A stretch of DNA of 64,000 bases, from assembly GCF_001909285.1 (NCBI RefSeq), contig NZ_MRSV01000001.1:639331-703330 (forward strand), written 5' to 3'. The position numbers were made by a program, and so were the translations under genes. The stretch comes from Exiguobacterium profundum (lineage in GTDB: Bacteria; Bacillota; Bacilli; Exiguobacteriales; Exiguobacteriaceae). Shown piece after piece: positions 35,246-43,091 of this stretch. The notes under the pieces were generated by a model. The model did not search any database and was not told the origin of the DNA. It saw nothing but the letters and a program-made list of their open reading frames with translations. The stretch's first letter is position 1. Every line of letters starts with the position of its first letter.

Positions 35246-35261
35246 TTGAATGATTATTCAA
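35246..35261. promoter_or_regulatory. Perfect 16-base palindrome, ARG-box-like
   Basis: TTGAAT-GATT-ATTCAA is a perfect inverted repeat and fits the TGAAT-N4-ATTCA core of ARG boxes. It sits between the divergent GGDEF gene and the small membrane protein gene, about 100-110 bases from each start. No arginine gene is adjacent, so the regulator is uncertain. Confidence 0.35.
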
Positions 35262-35371
35262 GCAAATCGTTTTGGAATCCTTTTGGATTTGTTCAGGTTC
35301 TCCTCATCTTTTATAACTTTCGCTATGGAAAATCGAAAGTTTGGTATGATAAGAGAAAAGGAGGACTGTCC

Positions 35372-35554
35372 GTGCGTTACTGGGATCATTTTAAACGAGC
35401 GTTTATTCCGATTGCGCTCATTTTGATTGGATTAGCGATCTTTTATACTTTATCGGCTCGAGATAACATGGTGTTGACGCTATTAGGGGCTGCGATTGTT
35501 GGAGTCATCTTATTTTTGGTGATGCTTCATGTGAATCAGGTGGAAGAGGACTAA
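35372..35554 (+). CDS. Small two-helix membrane protein, 60 residues
   Basis: GTG-started frame (AAAGGAGG 7 bases upstream) with two hydrophobic helices (about residues 11-27 and 33-52) and an acidic C-terminus QVEED. The much longer upstream frame has no ribosome site. A TGG-TATGAT extended -10 element lies just before the ribosome site. A terminator follows. Family not recognised. Confidence 0.65.
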   Translation: MRYWDHFKRAFIPIALILIGLAIFYTLSARDNMVLTLLGAAIVGVILFLVMLHVNQVEED

Positions 35555-35556
35555 AG

Positions 35557-35585
35557 CGAGAACATTGTGGTTCTCGTTTTTTGTT
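35557..35585 (+). terminator. Terminator
   Basis: CGAGAAC / GTTCTCG stem with a 6-base loop and a long T run, just after the small membrane protein gene. Confidence 0.85.
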
Positions 35586-35632
35586 TTTTTTTCACATTTT
35601 TGGGTACACTATAAAGTAAGGGGGGATTTATC

Positions 35633-36583
35633 ATGGCAAAAGCTACATTTGCGGGAGGCTGTTTCTGGTGCATGGTCAAACCGTTTCATAAATATGAGGG
35701 AGTGGAGCGTGTCATTTCTGGATATACAGGAGGACATGTCGACAACCCGACGTATCAACAAGTCTGTTCGGAGACGACAGGACATTTAGAGGCGGTTGAA
35801 ATCACATTTGATCCAGAAGTCATTTCGTACGAGGAGTTGTTACGCATCTATTGGCGTCAAATCGATCCAACAGATGGCGGAGGGCAGTTCAATGACCGCG
35901 GTGAATCCTATCGTCCAGCCATTTTCTATCATTCAGAAGAGCAACGGGCTGCAGCAGAGCGTTCGAAACAGGAAGTGGAAGATTCGGGTCGGTTCGATCG
36001 CTCGATTGAAGTCGATATCCGTCCTGCGAAAACGTTCTGGGAAGCGGAAGACTATCATCAAGACTACTATAAAAAAAATCCGTTCCGTTATGAGATGTAC
36101 CGTGTCGGTTCAGGGCGCGCGAAGTTCATCAAAGAGGCGTGGAGTGATCGCAAACAACAACAAGCACTTCGTGAACGCTTGACACCGATGCAGTATAAAG
36201 TGACGCAAGAAAACGGGACAGAGCCACCGTTCCAAAATGAATATTGGGATGAAGAGCGGGAGGGGTTGTACGTCGATATCGTCGACGGGACACCACTCTT
36301 CACATCTCACGATAAGTTTCAGTCGAATTGCGGATGGCCGAGCTTCTCACGCCCAATCGAGGAGAAGCGAGTCGATTTGAACATGGACACGACGCACCAC
36401 ATGGTACGGACAGAAGTCCGTTCAAAACAAGGGGACAGTCACCTTGGTCACGTGTTTGATGACGGTCCGAAAGAGCTTGGCGGCTTACGCTATTGCATTA
36501 ACTCGGCCGCTCTCCGATTCGTTCCTGTAGAAGAGCTTGAAGAGGCCGGGTACGGGGAATATAAACACTTATTCAACAAGTGA
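35633..36583 (+). CDS. msrAB: Bifunctional methionine sulfoxide reductase MsrA-MsrB
   Basis: 316-residue fusion that repairs both S and R forms of oxidised methionine. MsrA occupies about residues 1-155 with the catalytic GCFWC at residues 9-13. MsrB occupies about 175-310 with [20 protein letters not shown] and the catalytic cysteine in RYCINSAAL. Fusions in this order are common in Firmicutes and Streptococcus. An AAGGGGGG site precedes the ATG. It lies 13 bases ahead of the DUF2252 gene, so the two are probably co-transcribed. Confidence 0.95.
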   Translation: MAKATFAGGCFWCMVKPFHKYEGVERVISGYTGGHVDNPTYQQVCSETTGHLEAVEITFDPEVISYEELLRIYWRQIDPTDGGGQFNDRGESYRPAIFYHSEEQRAAAERSKQEVEDSGRFDRSIEVDIRPAKTFWEAEDYHQDYYKKNPFRYEMYRVGSGRAKFIKEAWSDRKQQQALRERLTPMQYKVTQENGTEPPFQNEYWDEEREGLYVDIVDGTPLFTSHDKFQSNCGWPSFSRPIEEKRVDLNMDTTHHMVRTEVRSKQGDSHLGHVFDDGPKELGGLRYCINSAALRFVPVEELEEAGYGEYKHLFNK

Positions 36584-36596
36584 AGGGGAGAGTCGT

Positions 36597-37883
36597 ATGT
36601 TCACAGCCGTCAAACAACAAATTCGATGCGAGACGATCGGGACCGTCCTTGATTTTTACGACCAGTCGATTCGACAGCTTTCGGAAGAGGCGAGACAAGA
36701 AAAATATGCGAAGATGAGTTCGAGCCCGTTCTCGTTCTTTCGGGGTAGCTCACACTTGTTCTACTACGACTTTGCGAAAGTGCCAATCGCGTTTGACACA
36801 GGTCCCGATCATCCGACGTTCATTCAAGGAGACTTACACTTTGAAAATTTCGGTGTGTTCGAAGACGGGGCCGGTACCATCATCTATGACGTGAACGACT
36901 TTGATGAGGCGTATATCGGTTCATACCTGTTTGATTTGTTGCGGATGGCGGTCTCTGTCGATTTATTCGCCGCCGAGTCCGGGTTCGATGGCAAAGCAGC
37001 CATTCAAGCGTTTGCTGAGTCCTATGCCAAAGCCATTGAAAAACATGCGCTTGGACGAAGTGAGCATATTCAATTCACGAAAGAGAACACGTGTAAAGCG
37101 GTCAAAAAAGTCATTAAAAAAGCGGAGAAGAAGAAAGATGAATTCATGTCCGAACGGACGGAGGTACGGGACGAGGAACGTTATTTTTCAACGAGTGACG
37201 ACTTGCTTCCCATCTCCTCGGAAGTACGGGAGAAAATTGAAGCGGCATGGGGCGATTATCTGTCTTCTTTGTCAAATCAACACCGACATCATGCCGATCA
37301 CTATGAAATCAAAGATATCGCCATCAAACTTCAAAGCGGAACGGCTTCTATCGGATTAGAACGCTACTATATTTTGATTGAAGGTGCCGATGAAGAGCAT
37401 GATGAAGATGTCATTTTAGAGATGAAACAAGCACAATCTGCCGTCCCGTCTCTCTTTCTTCCGACACATCCGCTGTTTGAAAACGGATTGTCGCATCAAG
37501 GCGCTCGTGTCGTCGCTGCGCAACGGGCAATGGTCCACAGTCGTGACCCGTATCTCGGCTATTTGACGATTGACGACAAAGAATATTATGTGAGGCAACG
37601 TTCTCCGTATAAGCGAAAAGTGAAAGCGAAACATATGAAAGATGAGACGTCGCTCATTGAGACGTTGAAGGTGCAAGCGCAAATCACGGCGAAGATTCAT
37701 GCACGGGCCGATGCGACCTCCAATGTGCTCGATTATACGGCAAGCGAACGAATCGCGGCGGCAATCGGTGACTCTCCGTCCCTGTTTATTCGACAGTTAT
37801 CGAGATGGGCTGATTTTTATGCAAATCAAGTTCGTTTTGATTATGACGCCTTTTTAAACTGGGTCGAGTCAAGGAATCGTTAA
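36597..37883 (+). CDS. DUF2252 protein with kinase-like fold motifs
   Basis: 428-residue cytosolic protein of the uncharacterised DUF2252 family. GDLHFENFGVFEDG, followed about 20 residues later by YDVNDFDEAY, resembles the catalytic loop and metal-binding aspartate of aminoglycoside-phosphotransferase/kinase folds, so a phosphotransfer reaction is possible. I use the ATG at 36597, after GGGGAGAG; the longer frame starts inside msrAB. Operon-like proximity to msrAB hints at a link with oxidative stress, but this is inference. Confidence 0.8.
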   Translation: MFTAVKQQIRCETIGTVLDFYDQSIRQLSEEARQEKYAKMSSSPFSFFRGSSHLFYYDFAKVPIAFDTGPDHPTFIQGDLHFENFGVFEDGAGTIIYDVNDFDEAYIGSYLFDLLRMAVSVDLFAAESGFDGKAAIQAFAESYAKAIEKHALGRSEHIQFTKENTCKAVKKVIKKAEKKKDEFMSERTEVRDEERYFSTSDDLLPISSEVREKIEAAWGDYLSSLSNQHRHHADHYEIKDIAIKLQSGTASIGLERYYILIEGADEEHDEDVILEMKQAQSAVPSLFLPTHPLFENGLSHQGARVVAAQRAMVHSRDPYLGYLTIDDKEYYVRQRSPYKRKVKAKHMKDETSLIETLKVQAQITAKIHARADATSNVLDYTASERIAAAIGDSPSLFIRQLSRWADFYANQVRFDYDAFLNWVESRNR

Positions 37884-37944
37884 GGAACTTGCGAATTGAG
37901 GATGAAATCCTGCACAATGGAAGCGTAAAGGATGTGTACGGACT

Positions 37945-38223
37945 ATGATTACAGAACAACAAGTCATCGCCCAAATGCGTCAGGTGATGACACAGATTGA
38001 GTCGTCAACCGGCGAAGCGCAAAAGCGTCATTTGGCAAAGTTAATGGGTTTTTGTGAACTCTTGTTAGCGGAGACGTCTAAAAAAAAAAGCGTTGGGGCA
38101 TCACAGTCCCCGACCGTGACAAGTGAAACGAAACCTCCGCTTGATCGTCAGATGGCCGCTTTTCTCGGGATTCCCATGGAAGAAGACGAACAACCTAAAT
38201 CCGATTCATTGCTCGATTTTTGA
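37945..38223 (+). CDS. YwdI-like small protein (DUF5327), 92 residues
   Basis: Soluble, with a helical N-terminal half (QVIAQMRQVMTQIE, then HLAKLMGFCELLL) that recalls Bacillus YwdI, and a low-complexity linker ending in the acidic tail MEEDEQPKSDSLLDF. A 10-base A run (38080-38089) codes SKKKS. The AAAGGA site is about 14 bases before the ATG, so the start is somewhat uncertain. Function unknown; a terminator follows. Confidence 0.65.
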   Translation: MITEQQVIAQMRQVMTQIESSTGEAQKRHLAKLMGFCELLLAETSKKKSVGASQSPTVTSETKPPLDRQMAAFLGIPMEEDEQPKSDSLLDF

Positions 38224-38252
38224 ACCACATGTTATGCACATGTGGTTTTTTT
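38223..38252 (+). terminator. Terminator
   Basis: AACCACATGT / ACATGTGGTT ten-base stem with a T run, overlapping the preceding stop codon. Confidence 0.9.
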
Positions 38253-38267
38253 GTGGATTCATTTTCA

Positions 38268-38295
38268 TTGACTTAAATACCTTAGGGGGTATAAT
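38268..38295 (+). promoter_or_regulatory. Promoter with CsoR/CstR-like operator
   Basis: TTGACT (38268-38273), 16 bases, TATAAT (38290-38295). The spacer and -10 overlap ATACC-ttaggg-GGTAT (38277-38292), which has the form of operators for CsoR-family repressors: copper-sensing CsoR or persulfide-sensing CstR. The gene behind it is a rhodanese, which favours the CstR type. Confidence 0.55.
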
Positions 38296-38331
38296 GGGTA
38301 CAAGAAACGAAATGCAAATGGAGGCGTGAAT

Positions 38332-38696
38332 ATGTTGGACTTTCTTTTTGTGGCAGTCGTCATTGGACTTGTGTATTTCTGGTGGAGTCGTCGAAACAAT
38401 GTAAAAACAGTCTCGACGGATGATTTAAAACGGAGAATCGCAGAAGAACGGAACATTCAATTGTTGGACGTACGTGAGCCGCATGAATACCGCGGGGGAC
38501 ATATCAAGCAAAAAAAAAATGTACCTTTATCTGGATTCGGTAATGCTCAAGCGAAATATCAAAAAAAAAAGAGCGTCCAGTCTATGTTATCTGTCAGAGC
38601 GGGATGCGTAGCCAACGCGCGGCAGCGATGCTGAAGAGTGCCGGATATACCGACGTTTATTCTGTAAAGGGTGGAATGAACTTCTGGCGTGGATAA
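38332..38696 (+). pseudogene. Membrane-anchored rhodanese interrupted by a frameshift in a poly-A tract
   Basis: An N-terminal transmembrane helix (about residues 2-18) is followed by a rhodanese domain: LLDVREPHEYRGGHI, then NVPLSG. After the ten-A run at 38561-38570 the frame as given ends at 38634, but the +1-shifted frame continues RPVYVICQSGMRSQRAAAML to KGGMNFWRG, with the catalytic cysteine in CQSGMRS. Adding one A or removing two restores a normal protein. The cause may be a real mutation, phase variation, transcriptional slippage or a base-calling error. GGAGG is 7 bases before the ATG. Confidence 0.8.
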
Positions 38697-38702
38697 TAGA
38701 TG

Positions 38703-38732
38703 CGACTGGACGAATCGGTTCAGTCGTTTTTT
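38703..38732 (+). terminator. Terminator after the rhodanese
   Basis: CGACTG / CAGTCG stem with a 12-base loop, then TTTTTT. Confidence 0.65.
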
Positions 38733-38809
38733 GTTTCCATTTTTTCTCTTTTGCATTTTCGGGGATTCTGCTACGGTAGGGAGAGAGTGAAAGAGAGGAG
38801 ATCAATCCA

Positions 38810-39442
38810 ATGGCAGTAATTTTATTTGATATCGATGGCACGTTAGTAGATACGACCGGACCGATGACGAAGGCGATTCATGAGGCACTCGAGGAGCTTC
38901 CTCATCTTCCGAAACCGAGTGAAGAGGCGGTCCGTTCAGGATACGGCTTGGCAGGTAACGCGTTTTGGGAGCATGTCATCCCAGAAGCGACGCTTGAGGA
39001 GATTCGTCTCATTCGCAGACTCCGTCATACGACGCTTGAGCAAACGATGGAAGGACAAAATGTCTTATTTGACGGAATTCGTGAGATGTTGGAGACACTT
39101 CACGAGCAAGGTCATACGCTGACGACAGCGAGTAACTGCGGTGTTCATTATATGAATTTGATTTTAGATACGCAACAGATTCGTCCATATATGACGGCAC
39201 CCGAATGTTTAGAATCTGTTGGGGGCGAGAAGAAGGCAGACATTCTGACAGCGCACCGTGTCCGGCACGGAGAGGCGGACTATATTATGGTCGGTGATCG
39301 TAAATCGGATGTCGAAGCGGCTCGCGCTCATGACTTCCCCGTCGTCTTGACAGGATTCGGGTTCGGTAATGAAGAAGAGTGGGCACTTGCAGATCACGTG
39401 ATTCAATCTCCACACGATTTAGTCGAGTGGGTCAACCGATAA
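38810..39442 (+). CDS. HAD-IA phosphatase (PpaX/phosphoglycolate phosphatase-like)
   Basis: 210-residue HAD hydrolase with an alpha-helical C1 cap. Motif I is FDIDGTLVDT (residues 5-14), motif II TTASNCG near residue 105, and motif IV IMVGDRKSDVEAAR near residue 160. The cap size and sequence resemble phosphoglycolate/pyrophosphatase PpaX-type enzymes. It sits alone, ending at a terminator shared with the GabD-like gene. Substrate unassigned. Confidence 0.87.
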   Translation: MAVILFDIDGTLVDTTGPMTKAIHEALEELPHLPKPSEEAVRSGYGLAGNAFWEHVIPEATLEEIRLIRRLRHTTLEQTMEGQNVLFDGIREMLETLHEQGHTLTTASNCGVHYMNLILDTQQIRPYMTAPECLESVGGEKKADILTAHRVRHGEADYIMVGDRKSDVEAARAHDFPVVLTGFGFGNEEEWALADHVIQSPHDLVEWVNR

Positions 39443-39443
39443 G

Positions 39444-39482
39444 AAAAGGCTTGTCGCATATCAATGTCGACAAGCCTTTTTG
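39444..39482. terminator. Bidirectional terminator
   Basis: AAAAGGCTTGTCG / CGACAAGCCTTTT 13-base stem between convergent genes. Confidence 0.88.
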
Positions 39483-39493
39483 TATACCTATAC

Positions 39494-40906
39494 TCACAAT
39501 CCGAGAGAGATGTATTTTACTTCTAAAAATTCCTCAATACCCTGATGACCGCCTTCACGACCGAGTCCGCTCTCTTTCCAACCACCGAAAGGCGCTTGCG
39601 GCGTTGACGGAAGTCCGTCATTCACACCGACAATCCCATACTCTAACGATTCAGCTAAATAGACCGCTTCATTGATGTCTTGCGTGAACAAGTAAGCGGC
39701 TAAGCCGAACGGCGTGTTGTTCGCCCGTTTGATGACTTCATCGAGCGAATCGAACGTTGCAATCGGTGCGACGGGTCCGAACGTTTCTTCGTTCATGCAG
39801 AGCATGTCTTCATTCGCATAACGGATGACAGCAGGACGGATGAATAAGCCGTCTAGCACCTCGCCACCGTACACTTCACCGCCACGAATCTGCGCGTCCT
39901 CGATATGCTTTTCGACTTTGCTGAGCGCATCGTCATCGATGAGCGGACCGATGTCGACACCTTCCTCTAGTCCATTCCCGACTTTCAACGCTTCGACCTC
40001 TTTAATGAAACGCTCCGAGAATTCATCGACGACGGCGCGTTCGACATAAATTCGGTTCGCACAGACACACGTCTGTCCGCCGTTTCGGAATTTCGTGGCG
40101 ACCGCTTGCGGAACAGCCTTATCTAAATCCGCTTTAGCTGTGACGATGAGCGGGGCGTGCCCACCCAGTTCAAGCGAAATCTTTTTCATCGTGTCCGCAG
40201 CATCACGCATGAGCATTTTCCCGACTTCCGTGGATCCTGTGAACGTCAACTTTCGGACCCGTTTATCTTGTTGCCACGCTTTGACGATATCTGACGCTTG
40301 TCCTGTGACAAGGTTGATGACCCCTTTTGGGAATCCGGCCTTCTCCGCTAATTTCACCAATTCGATGGCGGTCAACGGGGTCGCCGATGCTGGTTTCATA
40401 ACGACCGTACAGCCCGCAGCGAGCGCTGGAGCAACTTTCCGTGTGATCATGGCAGCCGGGAAGTTCCAAGGTGTGATGGCTGCGATGACGCCGACCGGTT
40501 GTTTAATGGCAAAGATTCGTTTTTGGTTCGATGAAGCAGGAATCGTCTCACCGTATACACGACGCCCTTCTGCCGCATACCAGTCGATGAATCCATTTGC
40601 ATAGTTGATTTCGCCGATCGCTTCTTTGAGCGGTTTTCCTTGTTCCTCGACCATCGTTCGGGCAAGCTCTTCCGTATGTTCTGCAATCAAACGATGCCAT
40701 TCAGTAAGTAGTTCCCCTCGTTCTTCTGCTGTTTTTTGTTGCCATTTTTCTAACGCCTCATGCGCAGCGTCGACGGCTTGTGTCGCTTCTTGTGTATCAC
40801 TTTTTGTCACGACGTCCATCACATTGCCTGTGGCTGGATTTCGTACCTCGATCGTTTGTCCCGTTTCTGTCCATTCCCCGTTAATGAAGTTTTTCTCTTC
40901 TCGCAT
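39494..40906 (-). CDS. gabD: Succinate-semialdehyde dehydrogenase-type aldehyde dehydrogenase
   Basis: 470-residue NAD(P)-dependent aldehyde dehydrogenase. FINGEWTETGQTIEVRNPAT at the N-terminus, TFTGSTEVGKML, the catalytic LELGGHAPL glutamate and GQTCVCANR cysteine (near residue 279) and the C-terminal PFGGWKESGLGREGG all fit the GabD/glutarate-semialdehyde class. AAGGGGAAATCAAG leads to the ATG. It would oxidise succinate semialdehyde from GABA breakdown, but no gabT is adjacent. The gene symbol rests on family resemblance. Confidence 0.85.
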   Translation of the reverse strand: MREEKNFINGEWTETGQTIEVRNPATGNVMDVVTKSDTQEATQAVDAAHEALEKWQQKTAEERGELLTEWHRLIAEHTEELARTMVEEQGKPLKEAIGEINYANGFIDWYAAEGRRVYGETIPASSNQKRIFAIKQPVGVIAAITPWNFPAAMITRKVAPALAAGCTVVMKPASATPLTAIELVKLAEKAGFPKGVINLVTGQASDIVKAWQQDKRVRKLTFTGSTEVGKMLMRDAADTMKKISLELGGHAPLIVTAKADLDKAVPQAVATKFRNGGQTCVCANRIYVERAVVDEFSERFIKEVEALKVGNGLEEGVDIGPLIDDDALSKVEKHIEDAQIRGGEVYGGEVLDGLFIRPAVIRYANEDMLCMNEETFGPVAPIATFDSLDEVIKRANNTPFGLAAYLFTQDINEAVYLAESLEYGIVGVNDGLPSTPQAPFGGWKESGLGREGGHQGIEEFLEVKYISLGL

Positions 40907-40998
40907 CTTGATTTCCCCTTTCCAAAAAGTGCACAGTTAATTAGAGGATACCCGTTTTTCTGAAACGTTCACAAATAAACAAAAAAAGAGGGGATACT

Positions 40999-41511
40999 AT
41001 GTGGATCATCGTCATTGGCTATTTAGTCGGAAGTCTGCTCGGGGGCAGACTGTATGGGGTGCTAAGTGGACATGATTTAGCGACAACTGGTTCGAAGAAT
41101 ACCGGTGCACGCAATGCGCATCGCATCGGTGGAGTAAAGGCGTTTCTAATCGTCTATGGATTCGACGTGCTCAAGACGATTCTCGTCCTACAGATGAGCG
41201 GACCATATTTTTGGCAGACGGTTTTCGCGCTCACGCTCGGGCATATTTATCCATTTTGGCGAATCCGTGCGGGAGGGAAGGGATATGCCGTTTTTTCTGG
41301 AATTTTATGGGCATATGAGCCGTGGTGGTTTATTGGGGGTCTTGTTATCTTGTTACTCTTAATCAAATTAACGGGGAACTCTCGCGAGACGGGATTAGTC
41401 ATGCTTACGTTATTACCGTTGGCAGCTTTCGGAAGTCTCGAAGATGTCATCTGGGCCATACTCATCGCTATCGTGATTACGTATCATCATGTGAAGGAGG
41501 AAAGAACATGA
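40999..41511 (+). CDS. PlsY-like membrane acyltransferase homologue
   Basis: 170-residue polytopic protein with about five helices, shorter than typical PlsY (about 195). It keeps the GH-x-x-P loop (GHIYPFW) and GGKG (RAGGKGYAVF) motifs of glycerol-3-phosphate acyltransferase PlsY, but the first signature reads GSKNTGARN instead of GSGNPGATN. It may therefore use another acyl acceptor. Its stop overlaps the next start (ATGA), coupling it to the GNAT-aminotransferase fusion. AAAAAGAGGGG precedes the ATG. Confidence 0.75.
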   Translation: MWIIVIGYLVGSLLGGRLYGVLSGHDLATTGSKNTGARNAHRIGGVKAFLIVYGFDVLKTILVLQMSGPYFWQTVFALTLGHIYPFWRIRAGGKGYAVFSGILWAYEPWWFIGGLVILLLLIKLTGNSRETGLVMLTLLPLAAFGSLEDVIWAILIAIVITYHHVKEERT

Positions 41512-43091
41512 TTGTGTATCGAAAAGCCGAAATATCAGATTTTGAAGCGATACATCGGTTAAATTACGAAACATTCGTTGAAGAGATTCCACAACATCCA
41601 CCAAATCCGGAAAGGCGACTTGTCGACCGATTTCACGAAGAAAATACATATTGGATTGGAGAAGTGGATGGGGAAGTGGTCGCCATGTGTGCGTTACGTG
41701 GCAAACGGCCGTTTTCGTTGGAACAAAAAGGAGTACGCATTCCTGATGGGAATTGGCTTGAGATTCGCCTCCTCGCTGTGACTAAACCCTATCGACGCAA
41801 TCGGTCGTTCGCTGGATTGATGCGCGCGGTCATCGACGATGCGACAGAGCGTGATGTCGATGGTATTGTCATCAGTGGAACGACACGTGAACAAGTGCTC
41901 TATCATCGATTCGGGTTTGTGCCGTTCGCAGATCCGATTGGTCCTGACGAAGCGAGATATGTTCCGATGATGTTGACGCGTTCGGCTTTTTATGAATCCA
42001 AATCAGCATCGATCCTACGTCCAAAAAGTTTGCTAGCAGGACCCGTTGAATGTTCGGACCGTGTGAGGGAACGACTCTCGATGCAGCCGCGCCCACATCG
42101 TTCAAACGAAACGGGACGAGTGCTTGAAGCGGTACAACGAAAACTGGCGGAACGAATCGGACTCCCTCATGTCTATACGCTCCTTGGAAGCGGGACCGTC
42201 GCTAACGATGCGGTCGCGGCTCGATTGGACGGACACGGCCTCATTTTCAATGCGGGTGAATTTGGAGAACGCTTGATTGACCATGCCCGGCGTGTCGGTC
42301 TGTCTTTTGACGTGGTCGCAGTGGACCAAGAGGGACAATGGGATATTTCGCAACTTGAGCGCATTGCACCAGACTGGGTGTGGACGGTTCATTGCGAGAC
42401 ATCGTTAGGGATTTTAATCAACCTTGCCCCGCTTCATACATGGCAAGGCGTTGTCGCCATTGATGCGATCAGTGCCGTCGGAACGTTCGTCTATGACTAT
42501 TCGTTTGCGGACTACGTGACCTTCTCTTCAGGAAAGGCGTTACGGAACGCCCCGGGTCTCGCGTTCGTGGCAATGAAGCATCCAGCGATTGCGACACCAC
42601 ATACAGCGCGCTATTTGGATCTATCCCTCTATCAACCGATTGCCTTCACACAATCGGAACCGCTTCTCTCAGCGATGGCGATCGCGCTGGATGAGTTGAA
42701 AGAAGATGAAGTCGTTTCACATTCTGTAAAGATGAATACGTTGCTTAATGCCTTACAAGAGAACGGTTTATCGGTCGATGTGTGTCCCGCCCAATCACCT
42801 GGCATCATCACGATTCCAGTTCCGTGCGAGCTATCCTCGGTCGAGCTCGGGCGCCAACTGTCCTATCAAGGCTATCTCGTCCAGTATGAGAGTGACTACT
42901 TAAAGCAGGCGAACGTCATTCAAGTATCGACCATGGGTTGGACGACACCTCGCATGATGCGTGACGTCGGTGCTTATATCGCACAATGGATTCAACAAAA
43001 AACCGCCACTGCTGAGAGTGACGGTTCGCTTATACTCGAAAGTCTTGGCGTGCCAAATGACGAATCTTTCGTCCGAGGCGTCTCCAATTGA
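41508..43091 (+). CDS. GNAT acyltransferase fused to a class V aminotransferase
   Basis: 527-residue two-domain protein. Residues 1-165 form an N-acyltransferase-like domain (LLAVTKPYRRNRSFAGLMRA in the acyl-CoA loop position, VLYHRFGFVPF near its end). Residues about 185-500 form a fold-type I PLP enzyme of the serine-glyoxylate/alanine-glyoxylate group: YTLLGSGTVANDAVAA, VAIDAISAVGT with the PLP aspartate, and TFSSGKALRNAPG with the Schiff-base lysine. AAGGAGG is 7 bases before the ATG at 41508, overlapping the PlsY-like stop. The 3' end overlaps the convergent ABC1 gene by 62 bases. Substrate unknown. Confidence 0.8.
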   Translation: MIVYRKAEISDFEAIHRLNYETFVEEIPQHPPNPERRLVDRFHEENTYWIGEVDGEVVAMCALRGKRPFSLEQKGVRIPDGNWLEIRLLAVTKPYRRNRSFAGLMRAVIDDATERDVDGIVISGTTREQVLYHRFGFVPFADPIGPDEARYVPMMLTRSAFYESKSASILRPKSLLAGPVECSDRVRERLSMQPRPHRSNETGRVLEAVQRKLAERIGLPHVYTLLGSGTVANDAVAARLDGHGLIFNAGEFGERLIDHARRVGLSFDVVAVDQEGQWDISQLERIAPDWVWTVHCETSLGILINLAPLHTWQGVVAIDAISAVGTFVYDYSFADYVTFSSGKALRNAPGLAFVAMKHPAIATPHTARYLDLSLYQPIAFTQSEPLLSAMAIALDELKEDEVVSHSVKMNTLLNALQENGLSVDVCPAQSPGIITIPVPCELSSVELGRQLSYQGYLVQYESDYLKQANVIQVSTMGWTTPRMMRDVGAYIAQWIQQKTATAESDGSLILESLGVPNDESFVRGVSN

